A stretch of DNA of 64,000 nucleotides from Montifringilla adamsi. Taxonomy: Eukaryota > Chordata > Aves > Passeriformes > Passeridae. A program made the position numbers and the translations under genes. The notes under the pieces were generated by a model. The model searched no databases and was not told the DNA's origin. It worked only from the letters and a program-made list of their open reading frames with translations. The DNA is taken from positions 9,050,418 through 9,114,417 of the forward strand of contig JAGGNK010007004.1 in the NCBI GenBank assembly GCA_017590115.1. The letters are read 5' to 3'. The stretch's first letter is position 1, and each line of letters opens with the position of its first letter. Below are positions 50,395 to 62,800 of this stretch, in pieces.

Positions 50395-50437
<43 letters not shown>
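50393..50437 (+). repeat. (TA)n/(TG)n dinucleotide repeat
   Basis: A short TATATATA run followed by about 17 TG units ending at 50437. A typical polymorphic dinucleotide microsatellite. Confidence 0.95.
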
Positions 50438-50438
<1 letters not shown>

Positions 50439-50752
50439 CTCACTCACTTTGTGCTGGGGTTAATAAAATATGAGGTCATTCTTCCTTGAGAAAGGGTTTT
50501 GTGGTCTGGCTAGAGGGGAAAAAAAAGTCATGTTCAGCATTTTAATCTGTCTCTTGCTGGGGAAAAGCTCAGCTTTCTTGAGAAGCCCACTTATCACAGA
50601 GAGATCTGGGCACGGAATGGAATCCTTTGCTTCAGGGTGCTCAGTCCTAATCCTCTGCATTTATGGGACTGTTACACAGGAAAAGAAAATGCGATTTGTC
50701 ATATATACGTGGGTCTAGATGGGCTGTGCTTTAACTGTAATATAAAAAAAAG

Positions 50753-50814
50753 TTTATTATGTATTTTGCATGTGTATATTGCATGTTTATTATGTATTTT
50801 GCATGTGTATATGG
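50753..50814 (+). repeat. Two-copy 33-base tandem duplication
   Basis: TTTATTATGTATTTTGCATG begins at 50753 and again at 50786; the copies are almost identical through TGTATAT. An AT-rich TATATA segment follows at 50850-50880. Confidence 0.85.
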
Positions 50815-53800
50815 AGATATGCGTACATATGCTTATACTTGTTACACACATTATATATATTTATATATAGATATATCTATTTGCAAACAATAGTAAGTCT
50901 GGGATGTAACAGGAAACTCTTCTGTCCAGGAAGGCCCTCTTGGAGGCAAACAATCAAGGTATGGTGTTTATGCTCACTCCACTTTTGAGACTCTGACAGA
51001 ATTTCACATATTGCTCAATTCATGTTATGCTTTTATTCCCAGCTTCTGTCTCCTTAGGGCAGATATCTCTTACACCACCTCCATGAGATGCCCTTTGAAG
51101 TCTGCAGCTATAACTGCAGCTACACTGCTATTGTTTGATGCTATTAGTCACATCAGCAGGAGACTCAGGAACCTTTCCACGAGTCCACATGCAAAAGGTG
51201 CAGCTTGGGTGGTGATTTTTGGCTGTGTGAGTGCAAGACCTTCCTTGGAATGGATGGGAGGTGTATGAGTTCAGAGTGCAGACATACATAAATGAGATTT
51301 GCTCAGATAGAAACCCAGCTAGGGAGGAAATTCTCTAGTGGTAGAAAGTGGGCACAGGGTGTTTGTTTCTTCCTGAAGTGGATTAGTTTGGTAAAGTTTT
51401 AAGCAACAGAAAATTGAAGATTAAAAATGTGTAGAGAAGGAGAGGGCCCAGGAATGATCTGGTTAGTGAGAAAGGGTTGGCAAAGGGTTATGAAACCTCA
51501 TGTCTGGGACTGCATCTTGTGGTAAAGAAACATTCACCACAGCAACCAATGTATACTGGAGGGAGCTGAAAGTCTTTTCTCTCAGTCAACCCACTTAAAA
51601 TGAACTTTTACGATCCAAAATGCTAAACTGTACTTGTGTAAACTGCATGTCTGCACCTAGAAAGCATCCATTGTGAGGTTTTCCTGGTTTCTCCCAGGGT
51701 GCCACACACCTAGCAGTGCACAGCACTGGTGAGTGAGAAGACTAACAGGTGTGACTGTAATGCAGGATTCAATAATAAAACCTTAAAACCAAACTGGCAT
51801 TTAATGGCGAAGCAGGCTGACAGAAAAATAAATCTATTTTTACCATATTTTTCTCAGCACCATCAGGCCCTGACTACGTGCCTCTTTGCTTTGACTTCAG
51901 AGCGGGGCTGCAGTTGCATCAGGCTCCTTTTCAGTTGACACATCCAAAAAGAAACACCTCATGCAACCACACGCTGAGTCAGTGCTAGCTTTAATGGGAA
52001 AATAGTAGTTGATGCCCTTTAGGTATTAAAACAATAGCTGAAGTATTAATCATTCTCCTTTTAATGCAGACATGAACAAGCCCTTTCCTTAAAGTTAAAT
52101 ATATTTATTTGAGCATTATTTCCATGCCATTACTGATTCATTCTCCTGCTATGCTCTGACTGCTAAATGGAAAGTAGGAAACTATTAATTGTTAGATTGT
52201 GAAACTGTGATTAATGGGTGTTTTAACAAAGAGTGTGCAGGTTTTTAAAAATTTTGTTTGTACACAATTCTACAAGAATTACATTATGTATTCTATTCTT
52301 GAAGAATAATTTATCCTGTATGAACACCTACACCTCACAATGCTTTTTCTTCCTTATGGAGCATCTTCCCTCAGGGGCCTTCCCAATACCATAGATAATT
52401 AAAATATAACTTGGAGATCTTAACATGAGCTTGCTTTAAGGCCCAGGGAATGACTTCTATTAGCTTTGATGTCTCTACATTACCCCCAGATACTATAGCT
52501 TTATTAATTGTTAACATAGGATGATATCAAAAAGCATTTCAACACTGCACGTCAGTACTCCATAATATTTCATGAAAATACACACAGGAAGAGAACTTAG
52601 TACCCTTCAAAAGCTGCAGCAAAATTAAATGCAGTACCTTGATAGAAGTTTGAGTAGGACATGAACATTATTTTTGCCCAGTCTACTTACGGGACCTGTG
52701 GAATTTCAGGTACCAAAAGAGCTTTCCTCTACCTCCTCAAATCTTTGTGTAGCCTATTTTTGGTATATATGGATCAAAAGAGTTGTTAAGGAAGGTTACA
52801 TTAACAGGGCTTCTTGGGAAAAACGTTTGGAACGTGGTCTTGAAATAATTAATCTACTGGCATTGCTGGAAAGTGAGTAAACAATAATCCCAGAGGTAAT
52901 CCTAATAGTCTCAGCCAGAATGGGAATTTTTAATTTCCAGACCCTCCTTTGCAGAATTCTTCCCTTTAGTTGGATGGATCATGGAGGTTCAGAAGTCCTC
53001 TCAAGGCTGCCTTTGAATATCTGAGTTTGAGATTTTTACACAAACGGGTCTCGAGATGACAAGGAAACCATGGGAATTGCGTTTTCCTGTCCCCTGCCAG
53101 AGCAGGCTGCTGTTTCTCCTGCCTTGTTGGAACGCTTTGAGCTCAGCTTCTGCTGAACAACTGCAGAACCCTGGTGTGACCATACCTAAGCATGCTCAGA
53201 AGGGCTGGATGTAGCACTCAGTTACTGCAGCTTCTGCTCCATCAGCTCTGCCGGCACAGGCGCAGCTCAGGCCTGCAGCTCCCCAGTTTGGAGGCAATAC
53301 CAGGCAAGCACTGAGTGCCAGAGAGCTGGGAGCACTCCCAGCACAACCACAGCTCCTCCAGGAATGCTGGGAAGACAAAGGACACAGAACTGCTCTTGGG
53401 CAGGAGGTGGGTGTCTGTCCCCAGGGCTGTGCTGGGATGCTCAGCCCAAAAGCAGCAGTTCTGCCCAATCCAGAGCAGACCAGATTGCAGCCCTGCTCCC
53501 CATTTCCTTAAACACAGGTTTTTCTTCCCGATGCCTTGTGGGTTTGCTGCTGCTTCCACCTTCCAGCATCAACAGGGCGTCAGTTCACTGATTTCTCAGA
53601 ATCTCAGTTCACTGCTTTCTGGTAACCTTGTGCTGCTCACTTGCTTCCCATCACTCTCTGTTGCTGCTCTGAGGGTCTACTGCAAGCACAGAAATAAATG
53701 AACTATGACCATGTGCCTGACCTTAGGAGGTGTGCTGGTTTCCCCTTCCTCTTCCCTCACCATTTTTTTCTCCATCACTTTGTGTATTAGGTCCAGATAA

Positions 53801-56800
53801 ATTTGGTGTATTTAGTTCAAGTTGTCACACCTTCAGGGGGACCAGGAGCTGCCTCATTTTCCAGATGGACACAGGATTCCTGTGACAAAATAGCAATGTT
53901 TTCCTGACACTGAAGTCTGCAATACATGGACTTACAGAAGGCAATTGTGAATTTGTTGGTTCTCCACCTTTGGAAGCCTTACAATGGAAACTAAAGCCGC
54001 AGCCTTCTCTCATTAGCTATATCTATGCAATTTCACATTAGTTACAGCCTTTTAATTAACAGATGTCACAAAACAAAAGCTCTACTCTAAACAGCCATTT
54101 ATCATTCCCCATTGATAACAAGTGACCTGCAGGCCTAACAATGCAAGCAATTTTCAACTGAGTGTCATGAGACAGAAAGAGGTCATCCAGTTCAGTACAA
54201 AACGTCATTCCCTGTGTGAACTGGACATTTGAGGGAGATGTACAGTGAGTTCTAGTTCTTAATTTTACTTTTAAGTGATGTCTTTATTACATATTTGCTT
54301 GTAACCCTCCCTCTTCCTTTCATTCAACTCTCTTTTCTTTGTCAACAGCTCCCACACTCCAGATACCTCATCCCAGTGACTTGTTCTTCCTCCCTTGTTT
54401 CCTGCCACCATTCCATGACCCCACACTTGCTGTTGTAATCCTTTGCCTATTACACCCAGTCCCCTTGGTGGACTGGCAGAGGGATTTTGCATCTACCAGC
54501 CCAAGGCATTGCCATGGAGATGTTCAGGGTGCAGCACGAAGGCAGACACAGCAAATCTCTGGGGGTGTTTGCTACTTGCCAAAATAACTCCTGGTTCTGG
54601 AAAATACAGAGAAAAAAATGATGATTTTCAACACCTCTGCTATTTGTCCAAATTTGAATTTATTAACAGTACCAGTGAAAGGCATGACACTGGCCCTCGG
54701 GCAATCCCCACTTCTGCCAGATTTCAAAGACAAACAATGGAGGTGTTAACGTTATTCAAAAATTGATTGAAAGAATCTTAGGATGGAAAGCATTGAGCAA
54801 CTTCCATACAGGGGCTGGTGCCAGCTCCCACTACAATAACAGTCTCGTCTGTCTCACCATGCCCAGGCACTACAGGATCAGATTTGGGGCAAAGTGTCAA
54901 CTGCAGCCCCATTTTGATTCCTTTTTCAGCTTTTCTCCCTCGCCCCCTTTGCTTAACCAAATGGTTCTAATCTCACAGGGGAGAGTGGGGACAGCTTCAG
55001 CCCAGCACCTCAGAGGGATGGGCACTAATGGGGTGTGGGGAGTGGGATGTCCTGGCAGAGAAAACAGCCTCAGAGGCTGTGTAAACTGCATGGGGCTTCT
55101 TTTCGTGGATGTTTTCTCCTCTCAGGTGCATTAGGGTCTCCTTGAAATGTCATTAATCGGTCTCCCTTCTGCTGTGGGGCTGGATTCTCTTCCCATTTAT
55201 TTCAAAACCTTTCTGGTGTCCGGCAGTGCTTTCTGTCTGGCTGGGATGCCTACCTGGGACAAATGGAATTAAGAGGGGAGATCAGGAAAAGCAATCCTAC
55301 TCTGCTTGAGCCTCTCTAAAAGGTGCAAGAAACACCCCACAGCACATGCAGTGAATGACTGGGCTCCCTTCACAGCTTTGTTTGGGGATGAGTTTCACTG
55401 GAGGGCTGAATTTGGCCAACTGTCTTTCAGTTTCTATTTATTAATCTCATTTAATTTAATGACAGGAAATGAGTAATGAAATTCAGCAGTGACAGGCTGC
55501 TTATTTAGGCCAAGTGATTCGCATCTGAATTGAAAGGGCCCCAAACCATTACTTTTCCATGAGATTTGCTCTGCTGCTGGCTAATTCAAACAGAGAAAAT
55601 TTTAAAAAACCCCAAAACTTTAATGAAAAAATTAAAGCATCAGTGGGAGGCAATACTAGGAGGTGTTAGCTCTTTGGACTCTCCCACAGTGGGTTCTGAT
55701 GGCAATGTCCACTGCCACCAGTGGCAATGGGATGGTGTTTATAAGCTGGCCACTGTTTGCAGCAAGATGGGCAGAGGTGAGTTAGCAATATTTACTACTT
55801 CTCATAAGTTCCAAGAAAAACATGCACACCTGCTGGGATAATGTCTAAAATGGTGATTTTCAGTTTGTTTCCATACTCCTTCATCTGTTGTATGTCATTT
55901 CTGAGCCACAATGAGGGGGAAGGAGGAACAGAAGAAGCCAGATGAAGTGAGATATTTTTTTAATTTAAATGTGAAGGTATTGCCTAGAGGTATTTTCAGC
56001 TACAACCCGAGGTTTTGGAATAGAACTTTAATTGATGTGATGTCATAAAATAAATAGAATAAATTTATGAATTGATGGTCTCTCAGTCTGGCTCTCAGTG
56101 GGTGGCAGGTATCTACATTAAAAAGACCATCAGGACTGGCACCTCTCTTGGCAGTGTCAGCCAGGAGCCTAAGCATTAATTTGGCATGGGGATTACACTG
56201 TCCTTCAAGGTGGTCTCTCCAGGTGATGGCTTCAGCACCATGTTGCATTCATGAGGGGAGGTCTGGGGGTGGCACAGGAGGCAGAAAGGACTGTCAGTGC
56301 CCCAGCAGAACCTGTGCATGCACCACTGAAAGCTGTCTTCTCCAGCGCTGTCAATCTGACATCTGTCACCACCACTAAGTGAGCTATTAAAATTTCAAGG
56401 AAGTTGTTTGTTTGTTTGCTTTTAATGTTTGGGTTTTTTAATTTTTTTTTTTTTTTTTCTTTTTGAGTGCTGAAGGGCCCCTTGTTAAGAAACTGCTGGT
56501 GAGGTCAGAAGGGTTTGCTGTGCCATATTCCACACGGTCCCCACGCTGCAGGACTGAGCTCTGCTCATGCTGAGCACTCAGTGCTGGGGGTGTGGGGTGT
56601 TCCAAGGACCTTGGGGCCACAGAGGAGCAGCGATGCCAAGGATCAGGGCTGGCTAGAAGGGGAACTGTCTGAGAACTGACAAGCAACTTGCTGAAGTTGA
56701 GCCTTGAAGGGGACAGGAGTTCATCTAGGAGGATCACTGCCAGAACAGAGTCTGGAAATGTGGGTCCTGCACATTCCCCTGACACAAGGATACAGGTAAC

Positions 56801-57513
56801 AGGGCTTATCCCCACTTTTGTAAGATGAAACTGGCCCTGTGTGGGTGGGGACAGATGTTGTGAAAGCTGAAGGGCTATAACCAAACCCAAATAAGCATTT
56901 GCCTTTACGGCATTACATTGTAACTCCAAATTAGGGTCTGCAATTCCAGCTGCTGTGAATGTAATAGCAGGCTAGTAGAACTCTGCATCCCAATGAAATT
57001 TCTGCCAAGATCCTCAATCCAGATGTACAGGGTGAAGGTTATTTTTTAAAAATCACTATTTGTTCAATTTCATTTGGCAGAGGGTGAAATCTACACCTTC
57101 AAGCAGAGGGGAATTTTCCAGCACTACCCCTCAGTCTCCTGGGGTTTAGGTGAAATACTGAGATAAGAGATGGTGAGGAAGGGGAGGGAAACCATTTCCA
57201 ACTTACTCTTGGTGTCTTAATGAGGGTAGCTTGAAAAATAACTATCTACACATGCCATCTTTCCTATGCTGAAAAAAAGAAGACTTTCAAGCAACACGTA
57301 GCACAAGAATTTCACGTAGCTCTATTGCATTAAGGTACTTTGCCCAGGCAAGCATGATTGTAGGGAAAACTCTGCCTGCCCATGTTCATTCATGGATTCC
57401 TGTGACTATACACATTATTATTTCTAAATATAAACTGTGTCCTAACAGCAGTTTTGATTTAAAAAGGCGATGGAGACAGAGGAGTTGTATGGTCTGGGAC
57501 ATTACTCACTGTT

Positions 57514-57538
57514 AAAAAAAAAAAAAAAAAAAAAAAAA
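57514..57538 (+). repeat. A25 homopolymer
   Basis: Uninterrupted A run in 5' intergenic DNA; no element body recognised upstream. Confidence 0.95.
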
Positions 57539-58849
57539 GCCTCATGAGAAGCCTCAGAATTAATACTTGACTGAAGTAGCAATTGTCATAATTATGCCAG
57601 GTCTGCACTATTATTTTACACCTCCTCAATACCATGTGGAATTATAGGATTCCAGTGAATGGTGCCACGACCATTTCATCACACAAATACATTCCAGTTG
57701 CTACTTTTCCTTATTTTTGGTATGATCATTGCTCCCCACAGTTTGAAAAAAAGCAATTAGTAGGAGTCAGAGAAAGTAAATCCTGGATTCAGTTGTACAC
57801 TTTTCACTTCCTTGCCTCTTTCCTCTCATCTCAAGTCTTTTATGGTTAATTTTTAAAGAATCCTCTTGTAATGCAAATTATAATATCTTTTAACATTTAC
57901 ACAATTTAAATAAAAGCTATCAAACTTTATTAACAAGAAAAAAAAAGCAGCATGTAATAGTCTTGTTAAACCATGCTAATGAATATATGCTGAGTCTTCG
58001 TTTCTGTTAAGGTATTTTTTTATTTCAGAATGGGTTTTGTGGTTTTGGGATTTTTGAGGAGGAAGAGAAGGAGGAGGTGGAAATGGGGGCCTCTGGCCAT
58101 GGTCCACCTACATGAAAGTCTGGGAGAATTGTTTTATTAATTCCTTTTTGCCACACCTCTTCTGAATTATGTTTTTGTCTTCCCAAGTCTTAATCTTTGC
58201 ATCAACTAATTGCTCTTGAAACTCTGCTTTGTGGCCACACTAAATAATTAATCAATGAGTATTTCCTTTAATGCTTGGCATTTGCTAAAGCTATAAATGT
58301 ATGTGTATTTGCTTGTGTATATGAAGACAAATTATGAAGGAACCATTTTATAGACAATATATTTGAATAGCAGTGAATGGGATTGCCAGGACTGAGAAAG
58401 GAATTTCTATTTGTGCTGGAAATCAGAATGGGGCTCGTGCAACACCTGAGGCTCAAAAATAATCTTAAGGTAGAATTCCTAAGATTTAGCATATATAAAT
58501 ATATCATAAAACTACAGACAGATTCCCTCCCTTGCAGAAAGTTGTGCTGGGCTAGTCAGAAAGATTCTAAATTCTCTGTAAGGTTATACAGCAGAGGCTC
58601 TGCTATCAAAATTGTATCTTGTATTTGCAGCAGGAAGAATCCCTTGGTGACTGACAAGGACTTTATGTTTCACTTTGGCTCCCAGGCAGTGCTTTACTCA
58701 TTTTGAAACTATGAGAGACTGGTACACTACACAAAAGAGCAGTCAGGGTCTCCAAATAGATAAACATAAACATTAAAATAGGTGAGACCCAACACTGTAC
58801 AGATCTACACTGTCTTGACTGGAATTCTACTTGCATATTCACTTCCCAA

Positions 58850-59079
58850 CCTTTTTTTCTCCCCACTTTTCCCTCCTCTCCCTTTCCATTCCCCTTCCAC
58901 TTTTCTTCCTTTTCTCTTTCTTGCTTCGCCCCCCATTTTCTCTTTGCCTTTTCCATTTCTGCCCTTTTCTCCATTTTTCTCACCCTTCATCCCTTTCCTC
59001 ACTATTCTCATTTGTCGTTATTATTTTCCTTTTTTCAAAACCTTTTTAACGTCCTTTTTTTTTTTTTTTTTTTTTTTTT
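58850..59079 (+). repeat. Pyrimidine-rich tract ending in T25
   Basis: From about 58850 to 59040 the plus strand is almost entirely C and T (CCTTTTCT-type low-complexity sequence), ending in T25 at 59055-59079. Frames read through it are low-complexity S/F/P or K/E/G and not genes. Confidence 0.9.
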
Positions 59080-59569
59080 AAGTTGAGCATGACTTCAATC
59101 CAGTTTGGGTTTCTCAAGTCCCCAGGAAACAGTGCCCAGTCTCCCCTTCTGCTAATAATACTCTACTGCATTTACTGCAGAGCATGGAACGTCAGAATTC
59201 AAGGATAACGACACTGAATACATTCCCAAGGTGATGGAACCCACTCTGATTTATATGGCAAACTTGGCAAAAGGAAGTATTTGACTCCCTGCCCCAGGGG
59301 AAGGGTGGAGCAGTTGTGTTACACTCAGAGCGTGTTCAAATACAAAACTGAGCATGCTGGAAACGGGACGCTTCTCAGTTTCTGTTGCTGTTTGTCTCTA
59401 GTGTTGAAAAAGTGCCCAGGTACGTGTGGCCCAGCTCAGGAGAGAGTGCCAACACCACATTATGGAGCAGATCCTCCTGAGTGCCACCACACAACACACA
59501 CAGGACAACCAGGGGATCAGCCCCAGCCAGCCCAGGGCTCTAAAAGTCTGGTCTGATCCCATTCCATGA

Positions 59570-59882
59570 CAAGACATCCCACTGAGTGGGTGAGGGAGAG
59601 GCTGTGGGTGTTGCTTACCTGGATGTGGGTAGAGCCTTTGACACTGTCTCCCACAAAGCTCTCCTGGCTGCTCGTGGCTGGGATGGGTGGACAGCTCCCT
59701 GGTGCAAAAGTGGCTGGACGGTCAGGCCCAGAGGGTGGGAGGTGGGGTTGGATCCAGCTGGTGCCCAGTCACCACTGGTGTTCCCCAGGCCCATTCTGTT
59801 CAATGTCTTCATCCATGATCTGGATCTGGTTGCACTCTGATGATCTTAAGTGTCTTTTCCAACCCAAATGATTCTATTCCAT
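59570..59882 (+). mobile_element. Decayed CR1 fragment with reverse transcriptase remnants and 3' end
   Basis: One frame (about 59586-59840) shows V-A-Y-L-D-V-G-R-A-F-D-T-V-S-H, the CR1/LINE reverse transcriptase palm motif, and then L-F-N-V-F-I-H-D-L-D, a later block of the same domain. The material between is shorter and altered, and the catalytic Y-x-D-D block is missing. The sequence then passes directly to a CR1-like 3' tail ('gatgatcttaagtgtcttttccaacc...gattctattcc'). This is a truncated, internally deleted, inactive copy. Confidence 0.8.
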
Positions 59883-62800
59883 TAGAAAGTCAAGGCCTTG
59901 GAAATGAAGAGCATTTAGCAGCCCAAGCACCTGTTGGATAGCCAGGAGCTGAGCTGCTGAGGAGGAGAAGGGAGCTGTCCAACCAGCCTTTAAGATCCCT
60001 ATGCACAACATGCCCATTGTAGATGATGCAGTGTAGAAATTAGGAATGACATTGAGCTGTCCTCCAGAAAAGGTCTGCATTCATTTCGAAAGAGGTTTAC
60101 TTTTAATGGCAATAAAGAGACATTAGGGAATGTTAGGGAATGTGCTGGAGGTCACCTACAACTGCCTTTCACTGTTTGCACTTCAAAACGCCCTAGAAAT
60201 TTCAATATGGTGGTGGCTAGTAACTGTAGTGAACGCTTGATGGATATTTTTCCATTATTGAAGAGCTTTATTAGTTGTCACTGAATGAGTTTTGTTAATT
60301 TAATTGTCAAACATTTCAAAGTAATATTTTTTTTCCTTCACCTCCCTTGTTCTTCTTCCTAAGATTCCACAGACAAACGACTTCACTGATTTAACTTACA
60401 AACATGACAGAAATATAACTCTTTTTCTTCTATCCTGCTATGGCAATGTGAATAAAGACAATTAGTGTATATACAGAATCTCTGTGTAGGCAAGTCCACG
60501 TGCATTTTCTCTCTCTTCTATTAAATCTTTCTGGAAGGGTGTAAGCAGGCAGGTTCTCCTTTGTGACCCTACAGTGGTACAGAGAACCTTGTGAAATATT
60601 TATTTTTCTGCAGCTGAAAGAACCAATAGGATCAATCAAATTAGAGATGGCAGTAGTAAAGATAAAAATATTTGGTCCTTGCTGATCACACTAAATATGG
60701 TTTGGAGAAAGAAGGGAAGGGGAACACCTGAGCAAAAAGCTATATGTGCTTGTTCCAGACATGTTTATGTGTCCTCTGGTAGTCTGTTTTAGTAATCCCT
60801 GTTTCAGCCCCTATACAGAGGGCTCATGAAGTAAAGGCATCTTTTCTGTTCATATGGAATTTGAATATTTAATGGGGCTTAGAGGCATTATTTTGGTGCG
60901 CTGCTCAGGCATGCATTTCTCCTAAGCATTGTTGGATCATTTTTGCTAAACTGGAGTATAACTTGAAGGACATTTACCAGATTTCTAGAGCCAGTGGGTA
61001 TTAGTTTGGCTCTGTGACATAAGAAAACATTCCCGTGTTACAGATGTACAGTCAGATTTGGTTCTCAGTCACATAAGGACTAAATAAAAATAACACCCAA
61101 TGCGTCTGTTTTGCTTCTCGTGGCTGAGAAGAGCCCTGCTCTTATGGAGCACTCCAACAGCAGCAGGCTGTGGTCATGGCAGTGACACAAGTGTGGTCCT
61201 TCTGAGCTCCAGAAGTCGGGGTCACAACAAGTGCTGCCTTGCAGTGAGGGATTTGGGTCAGTGCTGTTCCACGTGGAGGCTCCGGTCACGCTTCCATGGG
61301 AGTTTCACTGGCTGAGCTGCACTGTCTACTGTGGCAGACACTTTCCCAAGGATTAAATGTGTTTACATTTGTGGTTGCTTTGAAAGCACTGTGAAGCCTT
61401 TTTATTTAATTAAATTAACATCTATTCTCTTTAGTGAAACATAATGTGCATTCTCCCTTTATATTCATTCTTCACCTTAGGCAATTTGGATAACATTGTT
61501 GGGTTGTTAGCAGAGATTAGCTTCACATAGGATTGTGCTGGCTTTGCAAAATATATTCTTTCAGATCTTGAGTTTGTTTGGTAGTGAATGAATAAAATGT
61601 ATCATCCTGTAGGCTAGAATTCACCTAATTGCCATCTATCATATTTCAAGGGAGCTCAACCAAATAAGTTATTTCCTTACACTTTAAATATATTGCCTAA
61701 TCTTTTAATTCCTTGAAGCAAAAGAAGTATCCTGACTGTTCTGTGTGGTGCAAAGTAGAAAAAAATTTTTCTCTCATGGCCTCTGTCTTTTTTTTATTTT
61801 CTCCCTTTTTTAAAGTAATAATAACTGTTCAGACTTCATCAAGCTGGTACATAGTGAGTTCAAAAGACCGCAAGGAATAAAAAAAAAGGCTTAATGGATA
61901 TTTATAATAGGCAGAGTTCATAACTGTCCTGGTTTTTTGATTTTATGTGGTCCATTTCCCTCCATGTAAAATGTAGACTTGCAATATGCATTTGCTTTCA
62001 CTGTTTCACTTCATCTCAGTCAGAGCAGATGGAGATGCCATTTCCTTGAATGAATTAAAGGACATTAATCTGTGCTTCACACAAAGTTTCATTAAGAACA
62101 CCTCTGTGCAGTATCAGGGGAGAAACCAGTTGTAAGAACCAAAAAAAATCTTAGACCACCTCTTTTTTTTCCTCCCCCTGTAGAACAGGAATTAGCAAGA
62201 AAAAGAACTGAGAAACCAGTATATGGGCATTTCCTAGGGACTGATAACTAGAAAAACACAATTAGAACTGTGGCCAAACATGAGGGACTTTATTTGAAAA
62301 ATGAAGGCTTAAAAACCACTTTTATTTTCCAGTTTGTCCAGTCCTCATGTGGCTGCCATACAGATTGAAGGGGTAGCATTTTTTGAAGTAATCCAGTTTC
62401 CCTTTAAATTTGCCACAGTGAAAGTAGTTTTCAAGAACCTCTTGCCAGTTTTTAAAACATCATGATGGCTATTTCTCAAGAAATGGCTGAAGTCATTGCT
62501 ATTCTGAGTGATTACAGGACAGTGGTATGGGAAATCTCATAACTGACTCAACGTCAGTTTGGGTACATGTAAGAAATGGGATTTCTAGGTAATACATTTC
62601 TGGTGCTATTAGGTAAATCCTGCTCGGAACTGGATAAATATAATCCCAAGGATTTGGTGTCCTTCCCAGATTTCCTTCTATTCTTCCTCCTCTCACTGCC
62701 TCTTGCCAGCCTGTCCATCAAAAAACCCAAACAACCCACTTTTCTTCACCTGTATGTTCACCATTTGCTGCTACTCCCCCTTTCTGAATGGCATTTGCAG

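Larger units (their letters stand above)
49801..59569. other. Intergenic DNA 5' of PTHLH: no gene recognised, possible regulatory blocks
   Basis: Mostly AT-rich sequence without recognisable genes. Two stretches look like candidate conserved elements: 51965-52270 (TGAGTCA AP-1-type site near 51975 plus repeated ATTAAT/TTAAT words) and 55400-55560 (TTTAATTTAATGACAGG and TAATGAAATTC). A T-rich run lies at 56436-56461. The frames at 53200-53700 and 56438-56929 have no known domain. Confidence 0.5.

Noticed and set aside
53730..53760. Start of an endogenous retrovirus LTR (TGTGCTGGTTT-like)
   Set aside because: Only a short T/C-rich resemblance; no matching second LTR, primer binding site or target duplication was seen.
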